Of a stretch of DNA of 64,000 nucleotides, positions 24,086 through 35,368 are shown piece by piece. Location of the stretch: positions 186,001 to 250,000 of the forward strand of contig JADNRY010000001.1 of assembly GCA_015501585.1 (NCBI GenBank), written 5' to 3'. Every line of letters begins with the position of its first letter. The stretch's first letter is position 1. This DNA is from Rhodocollybia butyracea (lineage: Eukaryota; Basidiomycota; Agaricomycetes; Agaricales; Omphalotaceae). Below the pieces are notes generated by a model. That model saw nothing but the letters and a program-made list of their open reading frames with translations. It was not told where the DNA came from and searched no databases. A program made the position numbers and the translations under genes.

Positions 24086-26308
24086 ATGGTGTATACGACC
24101 TCATCCCTGTTCCTTAAAGCTCTCTCTTTAGGTGGAGTTACCCATGTGTTTACCAACTGGGGGTCAGATCACCCTGGTCTCTTGGAAGACCTTCAGCGTC
24201 AGCGCCAAATTGGAGAAACTTCTCCTCGTGTTATAACATGCCCAGTGAGTATAACCAGCGTCTTGGGTTTCATTACTTATCTTGCCAAAAAGAACGAGAT
24301 GGTCGCTCTTAGCGCGGCACAAGGATATGCACAAGCTACAGGAATGCCTGCTGCTGTCATTGTTCACGTCGATGTCGGAACGCAGGTACATAGTGACATT
24401 TCTTTGAAATCGTTTGAACTGATCTGTATCTTAGGCCCTTGCTGGTGCGATTCACAACGTTGATCGTGGCAGGGCTCCAGTACTTATCTACGCGGGTGCT
24501 TCTCCGTTCACGAGTCGGAACGAGATGAAGGGCAGTCGCAATGAATGGATAATGTGGCTTCAAGGTGCATTGAAACTGACTTCAGTTGAAAGTAATCTTA
24601 AAGATATAACAGATATCCCTGATCAGACTGCAATTGTTCGCCAATACATGCGGTTCACAGCTCAAATTAATAGCGGAAAGAATATTGTCCAGTTGGTCAA
24701 GCGTGCGTTACAAATGTAAGAGCAATGACTATCAGTCTCCTCCATAAACTGAACACTGTTAAGAGCTACTTCTGATCCCAAAGGGCCAGTTTATCTTTGG
24801 GCACGTCGAGAAGTCATGGAGGAAGAGGTTTCTATGACTTTATACGAGTCTCTGTCGATGAAACACACAGTAACTCTATCTCCCGCAGCTCTTTCTCCTG
24901 TGGACACTATAGCAATCACCAACGCTCTTCTTACGTCTCTTAACCCTCTCATCATAACTTCTCATCTAGGGCGTAACCCACACGCAGTATCCTCTCTTCT
25001 CACTCTCTCTACCCTGCTTGCGATTCCAGTCTTCTGCACTTGTCCTTCCACCGTCAATGTTCCATCCTCTCACCCATACTTCTTGGGAGTCACGTACATT
25101 CCCTCAGGTCCAGCCTCAGATCCATTCAAAGAAGACCTGAAAAGTGCAGATACCATTATAGTGTTAGAATCCGACATTCCCTGGATTCCTACAATTTGTG
25201 CGCCCCAGGAAGATGCTCAAATCTTCATCATTGACAGCGGCGATCCACTTAAAACCAGTATGTCATTTGGAACGTGGGATGCAGCCTTACATCGCGGAGT
25301 TGAAATGATTTGCCGTGCAGATCCCGAGACGGCCATCGGGCAAGTGGTTGAGTTTGTGAGGGAGAGTATCCAAACGAGTCCGACCCAGCTTGAAGCTGTT
25401 ACCACTGAAATTCGGGATCGAATCGCAGAGCGGGCTCGGAAAATCCTCAAAGCCCATGAAAAGCGGATCGCACGCCTTGACGCGGAAGAAAGTTACACAG
25501 CCTCTGAGAAATCGACAAACATCACTGTTCCGCATCTAATGCGTACGCTACGAGAAGTTACTGCCCCGATCTCATCGAAATCCCTCATTATTAATGAAGC
25601 CATATCTAACTATGGCCTTGTTTGGGAGCATGCGCGTCCTGAACATCCAGGTTCTTTTTTGACATCTGGAGGGTCAGCCTTGGGTTATGCACTTGGCGCT
25701 GCCGTTGGTGCAGTACTAGGCGATGGTGTCGGAGATGCGAGAAAGTATGATTTGGTGACCGCAATCGTAGGCGATGGTTCTTACATGTTTGGTGTGCCGA
25801 GTTCGGCGTTTTGGATTGCCAGGCGGTACGAAACAGTGAGTCCGCTCGTTCTTGTTAATGCCCCGTTGTTGAACATTACCTTAGCCTTTTTTGACACTCG
25901 TACTCAATAACGGCGGATGGAAGGTAGATCAATCACAATCGTCTTTGGAGTTATACTAAACTAGTCGCTTTAATCACTTTACAGTCTCCCAAACTTTCTA
26001 TGTTGAGAGTTTATCCTCAAGGCCATGGATCTAATTCACTATCAGGGGAGCAACTCTCAGTTGGATTCTCATTCACCCCCACTGCCACTTCCGCATCTGA
26101 GTCAACCTTAGCAGATAGGATTTCTCCGAACTATGCCGAAATCTCAGTTGCAGCTACAGATGGCTGGGCCTGGGGAACGAGAATATCGCTATCGGCTTCT
26201 GTACTGGATCCAGTCAAAACACTCCGAGACACACTGGCTGAGGCTGTTAGAGTGGTGACCGAGGAAAAACGATGCGCTGTAATTGAGTGCTTGTTGGATG
26301 CATTGTAA
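24086..26308 (+). CDS. Thiamine diphosphate-dependent enzyme, acetolactate synthase-like family
   Basis: Five exons give a protein of about 640 residues with the pyruvate oxidase/acetolactate synthase domain order. The N-terminal pyrimidine-binding domain has HVFTNWGSDHPGLLE and CPNEMVALSAAQGYAQATG; the Glu activates the cofactor in this superfamily. The central domain includes ADTIIVLESDIPWIP. The C-terminal PP-binding domain has FLTSGGSALGYALGAAVG and the metal/ThDP motif, which starts GDGSYMFGVPSSAF and ends LTLVLNNGGW across an intron after ETVS-encoding DNA at about 25840. Whether it makes acetolactate, decarboxylates a 2-oxo acid or acts on an aromatic substrate cannot be told. It is not the canonical Ilv2, since no mitochondrial leader is visible. 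It ends 185 bp before the TrpD-type gene on the same strand. Confidence 0.82.
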
Positions 26309-26493
26309 CTGTACTGGCTATTCGCTATGAATCAGCCCTGTCCCGCAGTCGTCACATGAGTGCACACAGACTGCCTGGGTGATATCTCAACTCCGGCGTA
26401 AGTTGAGGCAGAATTACAGATGTCGCTGTACTAGGACTCAAATGAAAAACATATAAAGGTTATAATAGGGACTTGGTATCACAAATTATTACA

Positions 26494-27610
26494 ATGAGAT
26501 CTTACTCCAATCCCCAAGCACCCTCTTTCAAGCTCGTCTTAAAGAAACTCGTTGACACACCTGAAGACTTCAGCGCAGAAGACTTGCGGCTTGCCATGCA
26601 TTATTTATTTACTCCGGACTTGGTTTTGCCTGAGCACATCAGTGCATTTTTAACAGCGTTGCATCTACATCATGTAGAGACTAAGCCGGAACTACTGGCA
26701 GCGGCAGCATCCGTACTACGGGAGCGATCCGTTGAAGTCGTGGTAGATGGTGGGCAGGACGATTTTGTCGTCGACATAGTTGGAACCGGGGGTGATGGTC
26801 ACAACTTATTCAACGTCAGTACGGCAGCAGGAATTGTGGCAGCGGGGGCTGGGGTTCGAGTAATAAAGGTTAGTTGGTTATCTGAAGTTGGCATACGGAC
26901 GCTGAAAGCAGCATTAGCACGGCAATAAAGCTTCCACGTCTGCATCTGGTTCCGCAGATCTCCTCCAAGCATTAGGCTGCGAGTTTAATAACGAGGCTAA
27001 AACCATCCCTCGCGTCCCATTCTTTTTCCTCCTCGCCCCGCACTACCATCCCACCCTTGAGCTTATCGCACCCTATCGCAAAGCTCTTCCTTTCAGAACG
27101 ATATTCAATGTTCTTGGACCACTGATTAGTCCTGCGAACCCCAAGGGCATGGTTCTCGGAGTGCCCCGACGGGAACTTGGTTTACCTTTCGCAAATGCTT
27201 TGAAAGACAATGGGGTGACGCGCGCTCTGGTCGTATGTGGACAAGAGGGAATTGACGAAATTAGTTGCGCTGGTCCAACATGGACGTGGGAACTCGAGCA
27301 CGGGAAAATACCTGAGGGTTTCCTGCATCCAGAGATGTTTGGGCTTGAGCCCCATCCACTTGAAACGGTGGTAGGAGGCAATGCAAATGCAAACGCGGAG
27401 AATCTGGAAACATTGCTGCATCTTGAAGGGAATATACCCCAGTCGCAAAAGCCACTCCTAGATTTTGTTCTCATGAACGCGGCTGCATTATTGGTAGTGG
27501 CTGGGCGGGCCAGGACTTACACCGAGGGAGTGAAGGTTGCATACGAAAGTATAGTTTCTGGAAGAGCTTGGGATGCATTGGAAACATTTAGACGTGCCTC
27601 GCAAAGGTAA
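26494..27610 (+). CDS. TRP4: Anthranilate phosphoribosyltransferase
   Basis: This enzyme transfers phosphoribose from PRPP to anthranilate, the second committed step of tryptophan synthesis. Two exons (26494-26868 and 26918-27610) give 355 residues; the 49-nt intron interrupts the PRPP site. Motifs: DIVGTGGDGHNLFNVSTAAG, then across the intron VIKHGNKASTSASGSADLLQ, then LALAPHY-like FFLLAPHYHPTL and FRTIFNVLGPLISPANP. Later come MVLGVPRRELGLPFANAL, ALVVCGQEGIDEIS and FVLMNAAALLVVAGRA. The GTGGD and KHGN motifs bind PRPP and anthranilate. The ATG at 26494 was chosen; the frame upstream has no earlier ATG. Symbol follows the yeast name. The neighbouring ThDP enzyme has no established link to this pathway. 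Confidence 0.93.
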
Positions 27611-27818
27611 TCGATTTACGATTTCCGCTTAGAAAGTATATTACATGAAGCTTCAAATAATAAACTAAGTAAATTACTACAGCCTCATCGATAGATTACG
27701 CTTCCGGAAGCCAGCCGTCATACTGGTGATAGGTAAAGTATCCGATCGGATCAACCGAGGGAGAAAAGGTAAAGAAGTACGGTACTAAAGCAACGTCTGC
27801 ACAAGTTACATGATTATC

Positions 27819-30099
27819 TTAGAAGTTCTCTGCATAGTAATCAACAAAGAGTCAGCGCATATATGAAGTAAAAGAGTGAAATCATACCTTTCCCGAAGAA
27901 AAACCTGGTGCCTACAGGATCGGACCATTTGTTGCACATTATATGTAATTGCTTCGATAGAACAGCGGGCCCACAGAAGAACTACCAGTTCAGATCTCAA
28001 TAGAGAGAGCAATGTAGATATGGGATAAATAGCGTACCACTCCAACATCCGACTCCGGATGTGTCTCCGAGATGTTTCCAAACACCCTGTCCCAATTCGG
28101 CCGTCCAAAGTGCGTGGGTGCTCTCAATGACGTGATTGTATCTTTCTCTGCCCCGACATCTTGAACAATAATGTTATTCAAGTCGTCTTCTTTGACTTTG
28201 GCAGTCAGATAGATATTGATTTCTATTTTTCCCGTAGCATCTTGCTCTTCAATGGCATGCAGCAGAGAATGAAACCATTCTGCGGAACCAAAGTCTCGGA
28301 TCACCCAAGTGAAATACACTTTGGATAAACGCGTTGGTTTGTCGTGGTTAAAGTTGTTCATTCGATACCATATACTCTTGAGGATTGATGCGAAAGGTGT
28401 GACTCCGGTTCCCGCACCAACCAAGAGCACAGTCTCGTACTTCAAGAAATCCTCTGAAGCACTGCCAAAGGGGCCGTCAACCATCACTCGAGGTAGGGTA
28501 CGGTTGAGAGGCGGATTAGTATCAGTTCCCACCACGACTGTGTCTTTGTCTTTTTTATCAAAATTACACCCCAAAACGTTGGCCAATGCTGAGGTCCAAT
28601 CACCGACAGCACGAATGTGAACTGAGATATAATCCTCTTCCGGGGCACTGTTAAAGCTTCTGATCAGAAAAAAAACGACGACGAACAGGTATGGAAAACC
28701 TAGTCAGAGTAAATGGGTGCCATTGAAAGTAGGAGAGTTCCGGGCAATTGATAAAGATATACTGTCCCGCGCGTGTTGTTGTTTTTTCTTTCTTTATTTG
28801 GACCTCCATAACATTTGAAGGGTGTTGCACAACTTTGGAGATGTAAGTTCTATGACGGGAGCGCACTTCCCGGAGAATGCGCTCAGATACCCATATAATA
28901 CCTCCGACGATCCAGTAGCGCTATAAACAGTCAGATTGGGCACAGTTGTACTTATCGAGCGCATACCCAGAAAACACCAATAGTATCGAAAGAGCAGTAT
29001 GGAGGTCTGTCAGGCTGTATCATGCCTGGATGCGGCAATCAGGATCCTTCAACACCGACTCAAGGACAGGGATGATGTACGTACAAAACATCCCATGAAG
29101 TTGCCAGTTGAGAAAAAAAACGAGGAAGAGGTGGTGGGTATACCAGAACCATTCAAAATGCACCCGTCGTCTCTTCTCAATAGCAAAATATACCATGATG
29201 AAAAGGCACGTAGTCATGATCCAACCAGTGACACCTGGTCCTGTGGTAAAATTGGCCTCTAGGAAGATCAGGACGCGTTGACCAGAAGTGGTGTTTGATG
29301 GAGCAGCCATCGCCAATCTATAGAAGTTTACCATATGCGATGCAATGTGCACAACGGTAAAAATAACCATTGACCATGCCGTTGCTTTGTGAAGGGATAA
29401 ATTCTTGTCGAAGGGAATAACGGTGTTCAGTGGTGTGCGTCGAAGGAATGACACAAAGTTACGGCATACGGGTAACAGGATGAAGATAACATCAACGTGA
29501 AGAACCAGTGCTGCAGTGCGCGCGATAGCTAGAAAAGTGACGTTGGCAAAATTTCCAAACCTGACAGATCTATACCACCTACGATATGTAATACCGAACG
29601 TCGCTCGTGCGTTTACTGTGTTATCCTTCAAATCGTAGTTCAAGAACCCAAAGATAATGACCACTATGTGGAGGAATATCCAAAGGATGAAAAACACTTG
29701 TCCCCCTCCTTCATTGATCAGCCAGATTTTTATCCTCTCACTGAACGTTGTCGGTTTGAACGGTTCAGGAGTGTTAGATCCAGAGGAAGTGCCTTTCCAG
29801 AGGCCTTGGAGTCGTGCTCTTTCTGTTTTATTCCTCTGGAGATAGCTCGGGCCATTGCTTAGGGGATCGTCAGAGGGTATGCTGTTTATAGTATACTGGT
29901 CCGACATTGAGTCAGAGCGATCATGAAAATCCAAACCAGAGGAGTGTTTGGTGGCCATCCTGTAGCCGAAAACCACAGGTTGTAAACGTGTTGTGTTGAA
30001 AGAAAAGTTAGATATACAGGCCTGCTGGGGAAAGATAAAGTCAAGAAGAGAAAGAAAGAGGCGACGAAGCAATAGCAACAGGTTACCCTTTATAGCCAT
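27819..30099 (-). CDS. noxB: NADPH oxidase catalytic subunit, NoxB-like
   Basis: This membrane flavocytochrome moves electrons from NADPH across a membrane to make superoxide, which fungi use in development and hyphal signalling. After a long N-terminal tail, ERIKIWLINEGGGQVFF leads into the ferric reductase membrane domain. The heme-binding histidine pairs lie in HKATAWSMVIFTVVHIASH and in YTHHLFLVFFLNWQLHG. The cytosolic part has the FAD motif WHPFTLT and the NADPH-binding motifs MVDGPFGSASEDF, LLVGAGTGVTPFASIL and FFCGPAVLSKQL. It ends GTRFFFGKENF, with the last codons across an intron near 27826-27887. The long tail before TM1 favours NoxB over NoxA, but that call is moderate. The ATG at 30099 is the first in frame; an internal Met at about 29959 is an alternative start. 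No EF-hands are seen, so it is not NoxC. Confidence 0.88.
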
Positions 30100-30684
30100 T
30101 TCATTTATAGGTCAAAGTTATTTCGGATGCCGAACATAAAAAAATGGCCAATGATCTTTTTGGTACTGCATATTTTTGGAACAAATAACTCGTCATCACG
30201 CGTCAAGCAAGACTAACACTAGACTAATAGACCTTAGGCTTAGAGAGAGTCAAGTACAGCTTTGATCGACGTGCTTGCGCTGGCTGTCTATGCCGCTTCT
30301 GGATAAAGCTGTCCAAACCAAATTTCGACAAGCCTAGCGAAGCTTCATCCAAAGGAACTACAGGGCCTCTGCATCAAATTTCCGGCAAGGTTAACTTAGT
30401 TAGCAGATTCCGAAGGGAGAAGAGAGAACACTATCGTCGGGTAACAAATTCGTCCAATCCATGGGTTTCCAAGCTTTAGATTGGTACAGGCATATTTTGC
30501 TAAATGACATAGGATAGTCAAGAATAAACATCGTGCAGTGAGCATTGCAAAATTTCTTAGAGGTCAAAGATATGCAATCAAGTAAATTCAGACAATGTCC
30601 ATAAACTGAGTGAGATCAAGGATTACATGGCGCTGTGAATAACAACTTTCAGCCTTGAAGTAATCTCCAAGTTGCACAATCCAA
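30100..30684. other. Spacer between NADPH oxidase start and GH28 stop
   Basis: 585 bp that should contain the oxidase promoter and the GH28 3' end. No open frame of note, RNA gene or repeat was recognised. Confidence 0.45.
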
Positions 30685-32570
30685 CTAACCTTGCAGTCCA
30701 GATATACTGGTAACATTATGACAGATAAATACTGGCGTCTCATGGGCAGGAGGGGCTATATTGAAGGCATCGAAGGTAAGATCGGAGCAGTTGACTGCAG
30801 GGCTACAAGCAATATCGATGACTATAGAACATGAAATGATCGGTCTAATATCACAAAGGTTCTCGTAGACGTACTGGTATTTCCCGTGGCATTTCCTGTC
30901 CAGTCAGCAAAATGCAGGCCACTGAACATCAAGGTAGACGGTGTTTCGGAGCTGACCACAATCAATTAGATGGTAACAAGTCAGCAGATCGAAGAAAGAC
31001 TCACGAACTGCCACCATTAGTCTGGAAAATTTGAAGACCAATGTCTACCTGGTCGAGGTTGACGTTTTGGATCGTGACGTTACGGACGTGTCCACTGAAT
31101 GAGCGATAATCATACATATAAGCTCTAGCACTTCGATATGAGAAAGAAAAGAGGACCCACGTTCCTCCGCCTCCTCCCACTGGAGGGGTCCCAACTATCT
31201 CCCCAGTCCATGTTTTGAAATAAACCTGTATATACAAGCTATTCACATTCGTGCCAAATTCAGCGTAACAAGGCCTCATACCCCATTACCCATATCCGGC
31301 TGTACATTGGCCGGGAGACGGATCATCTGTCAACGCTTGCATATTGAGCAGCAGTATGGCAACGGTTAGAAAATGCTTACCCTGAGGTCTTCCATAAAAA
31401 CATTTTCAACGTTGTCACTCTACAATGTACAATTCCAAGTGAGCCGAAGCTGGTGACAATAGATAACAGTATCGTTCACCAGATTGAAATATTGACCCAA
31501 AGACCCAAATGCGACTCCGTTTCCACCATTGCAAGTGACGTTTCGCACAAATAGGTTCGTGGTATTTCCTTTGATTGCGAGACAATCATCTCCGCATGTT
31601 ATATCCCAGTTGAGGAATGTTATATTGTCACTCCTGTACGTGTCGATTCCATCTGTGTTTGGTACAAGACTGATATGCTGTTAATCCGAAGTAGGTAGCA
31701 AGCCGAATATTGAAACTCACTTGGTCCCCGCAAACTCTGGATTGGTGTTTGTAGCATTACAAAGCATACCATCGTATAAGATATCTTGGGATTCCGCTAC
31801 ACAATTACACCAGAAAGGTTGTGATTCGACACGGAAGTTTCGGATTGTTCCTCTAGTGGCATTGAACACCGTTAACGATATCGGCCTGCCGTCTCCATCA
31901 TCCTTGGTACGGTTAGAGAAGAAGTCCCACCAGATCTGACCGTTGCCTTGAATCCCCCCGGTGTTGTGCGCGTCGATCTCAAAGTCCGAACCCGTGACTA
32001 CAAACCAGGAAGACTGACTCTGAATCCCTTTGTCAGCACACACTTCAAAAACTGATAGAAGAGAAAGGAAGGAAGGAAGAATTGAGGAAAGTCACCTGGA
32101 TGAATACCACCTGGAACGTGTTGCTCATGTTCAACCAGTATTCAACGCGAGGAATGAACTGTATAATTCAAAAATTGTCTAGTGATTTGCTCGTATGAGG
32201 GCGTGATTTGACTTGCGTTTAGGAATCCATGCAGATCGACCTTGGCAGAGTTCAGTTCCCAAGTCATCTTTCTGAAGCCTGCATGAGCATGATCCAGAAA
32301 TATGAACGGAATCGGGATATACCTTGTAATGTTGAAATTTCCTTCTTTGAACGTAATCGTGCCATTGGTTCCACATTCAGAGATTGCGGCCAGGACCTAC
32401 TTATCGGGATCAGAGCATACACTACTATCGAAGAAGTTGAGTCCAACCTGGTCGGTATCGTCCTTCCCCTCTCCAAGTGGGGACACTGAACAGGTTTTTT
32501 CAGCGAGTACGCCCAGCCCGAGGCTGGCAGTAAGGAGAAGCAAGCAAAAACTGAGCAAGTTCGGTTTCAT
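30685..32570 (-). CDS. Glycoside hydrolase family 28, second pectinase, secreted
   Basis: A second GH28 beta-helix enzyme, on the other strand and only distantly related to the one at 19524. A clear signal peptide ([18 protein letters not shown]) precedes [15 protein letters not shown]. Then come [67 protein letters not shown] and [13 protein letters not shown]. The region usually holding the catalytic His reads [13 protein letters not shown], so Asn stands where GHG enzymes have His. Further on are [15 protein letters not shown], a glycine run, [27 protein letters not shown] and [16 protein letters not shown]. It ends [13 protein letters not shown]. Related fungal exo-acting GH28 proteins also show this GNG form, so it may be a subfamily trait. 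Introns include a short one that splits DDTDQ from VLAAIS. Confidence 0.85.
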
Positions 32571-32609
32571 GATGCGTGGAGGATAGATCCATGGCTTGGT
32601 ATATCGTCG

Positions 32610-32720
32610 TTTTTATACCAGTGGGTCGATTTATGTCATAAGTCTTCTTCACACCGCCGGACCACCTGTGCAGAGTCGAGAGCAATCACGAGAGCCACTC
32701 TACAATATGACGCGGTCCGG
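32610..32720 (-). promoter_or_regulatory. Promoter of the second GH28 gene: TATA box and inverted CCGGACC/GGTCCGG
   Basis: On the minus strand a TATAAAAA box lies at 32617-32610, about 40 bp before the ATG. Further upstream, CCGGACC (32657-32663) and its reverse complement GGTCCGG (32714-32720) form an inverted pair. The same CGGACC core is paired in the promoter of the other GH28 gene. Confidence 0.45.
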
Positions 32721-33035
32721 GACGAAAAATAAAACACACGGATGACCTGTGGATCTCCAAAATTGTCTAACAGAAGCAAAGGGAAAGGAAGGGCGAACAC
32801 ATGGGAACATAATTTTGATGACCCGTCTTTTATCTACTCTTCCTCTCACCCGCAAGTCTTTGTGGCCAGCGAACGATGATCTGGATGATATCGGATTTCA
32901 GTAAGCAACCAATGAGGCCACCGATGCCGGGGAAATAGAATATAAACTTGAACCGACGTCAGTAGTACAAAGATTCGTACGTCCGTGAGAACTTATTTAA
33001 TTTTCTTGAGCGCCTAACGCTTCTCTTTTCTGATA
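32721..33035. other. Divergent spacer (second GH28 / SOF1)
   Basis: About 315 bp leading to the SOF1 start, with a TATA-like AATATAAA near 32939. No coding signal or repeat recognised. Confidence 0.4.
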
Positions 33036-34717
33036 ATGGCAAGTTGATTCTGCTCAAAAAAAACTCTTCTCATATGTTCAACAGAAAATATCAGTGCTTC
33101 AGCATGATCCCTCTTCACACACATCCGCACGGCCTGGGGATCCAACGCCAGTGTCGAGAAATTTAAATCCAATAGTGCACCCGTTCGCTCGCGCGCGTGA
33201 ACGCACAAGGGCTCTCAATGCTGCAAAAATGGACAGAATGTTCGCCAAACCTTTTGTGGATGCCTTGGAAGGACATGTTGATGCTGTGGAAGTGCTCGCA
33301 AAACAAGGGGATTCTATATCCACTATAGCAAGTGGAAGTTGGGACGGAGGTATGTACGTGCATTTGAAGGTTCTGGGGCGCTCAGAACCAAGGTTGTTTA
33401 GGCGTACTTGTCCACAACCTATCACAGAGAACCCACATAGCTCGAATACCTCAGGCGCACAAGGGGAAAGTAACAGGTCTATGCTTCGCTGAAGATTCCC
33501 GGCTTCTCAGCTGTGGTGTCGATCGGAACGTAAAACTATGGAAAATCGGATCTGTATGTGATTCCATGCTTTTTTTTTGCAAATCTAACCAATATTCCAG
33601 GATGAACCTATGAATGTTTTTCCTGGAAAATCCGCTTTCAAGTACGACTTAATTCCCTTGTTCCATTAAAATCCTCAAACTTTCTCTTAGTTCAATAGAC
33701 CATCAAAGATCATCTCCGATTTTTGCTACTGCTTCCACTCTAGTACAGATATGGGATGAAACCAAGTCAGTACTCCTCTTTGATTGGTATTCAACCTAAC
33801 CCTCGTAATAGGAGTGCACCAATCTCAAATCTCACGTTTCCTACCTCCACCGAAACCATCTCCTCAGTTCGCTTTAATCTGAGCGAATCCTCCATTCTTG
33901 CTTCTGTTGGCTCTGATCGTACCTTCACACTGTACGATATTCGAACAGGAAAGGCAGAGCGGCGAGTTGTTATGCAAATGCGTGCCAATGCCCTCTCATG
34001 GTCACCGACGTTCCCTACAAACATTCTTCTGGCATCTGAAGACCACAACCTCTACACATTCGATATCCGACATCTTGACGCGCCTAGCATGATTTACAAA
34101 GGGCATGTAGCTGCAGTGATGAGCTGCGACTGGTCACCAACAGGAACTGAATTTGTATCCGGGGGATGGGATCGTACGGTGCGAATATGGCAGACGGGAC
34201 AAGGGCATGCTCCAGAGGTGTATCACACAAAACGAATGCAGAGGTTCGTGCATCGTTCCTTGTTCCTTCGGTCTTGTTGACATTGTCCACAGAGTAACCT
34301 CCACTCTTTTTACCACCGACGCGCGCTTTGTTCTGTCGGGCTCCGATGATGGAAATGTCCGTATATGGAAAGGAAAAGCATCTGAAAGACTGGGAATAGT
34401 CACTGCAAGGGAGAGAGCAGCTATCGAGTACAGAAGCAGTCTTGTCGATCGATGGAAGATGGACAGAGACGTCGGAAAGGTCGTTAGGTCAGTCTATCTG
34501 TCTCTTTTTCGTTTGATAGCTGCTAAAGGCTGACATTTTTTTTTTTTTGTTAAGGACACGGCATTTACCTAAACCGGTGTATTCCGCCAACAAGCTCAAA
34601 AATACCATGCTCGAGGCCAGAAGAGTCAAAGAGGAGAGACGCAGGAAACACACACGCGCGGGCGAGAACAAGCCCAAGGCGGAACGCAAAAAAGTGGTCA
34701 TTGCCGAACAGAGTTAA
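33036..34717 (+). CDS. SOF1: WD-repeat ribosome biogenesis protein Sof1/DCAF13
   Basis: Sof1 is a nucleolar WD40 protein of the small-subunit processome, needed for 18S rRNA maturation. A first mini-exon (ATG GCA A, 33036-33042) splices to give MAKISVLQHDP. The diagnostic N-terminal block follows: SRNLNPIVHPFARARERTRA and LNAAKMDRMFAKPFVDALEG. WD repeats follow: ASGSWDGGVLVHNLS (across an intron), LLSCGVDRNVKLWKIG, LVQIWDE, ILASVGSDRTFTLYDIRTG, WSPTGTEFVSGGWDRTVRIW and FVLSGSDDGNVRIWKGKASE. The C-terminus carries the family's SOF1 domain: AAIEYRSSLVDRWKMDRDVG, RHLPKPVYSANK and a basic tail. The start relies on the mini-exon: without it, an in-frame stop lies just upstream. Confidence 0.94.
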
Positions 34718-35368
34718 GATGGCATCCTGCGTTTGTGTACAGCATCCACAGCTGAGTTTTGTTTTCGTGTAGTCATTCTATTAAATGACAATGATCCATA
34801 TGCGCCAAGCTTCACTGTTTACAAGTTTACAAAGTGATACTCATCTGTATCCTAGAAGGACTAAGGCACCCAATCTCGCTGAGTTTGACTGAGCCACTGG
34901 CGTATCACATTCACGTCCATAGGCGGAGCTTGCTTTATTGTGCTCCTACTACAGTAATTTCCTGGGTTATGGGTATTGTCTGAATGCCCTTGGATGTTCA
35001 TAAGCTATGGTCTCAGTGTTTCACGCAACACGATTACGACGGCGATTTCACCTGTGCAGCTCTGTGCAGTCGGCGTTGCATCCCAACAATCTATCCCGAT
35101 CCCGAATCAATCAATAGGTTATGTATTCCGATTCGGCACGTCTGATTGCTTTAGCAACCGACAACCTTTCTCACATTCATCTGTGATTTCTCCCTTTTCC
35201 TTCCTTTCGTTCTTCGCCCGTAGTGGTCCTTTGTGGTAGCAAGCCTGCCAGTCCATTCTTTTTACTTTGCCTTCATTTATCCAACTCCCCTCAGCAATAT
35301 CTAGTCGACAATAGCTGGGCCCTTGAAATGCTTTGTGTCTCTTGGATCGCATAAACAGAACGCATTAG
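34718..35368. other. Intergenic spacer
   Basis: 650 bp between SOF1 and the membrane-protein gene. A short open frame at 34976-35239 has no family features and probably is not a gene. It could contain an unrecognised first exon of the gene downstream. Confidence 0.4.
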
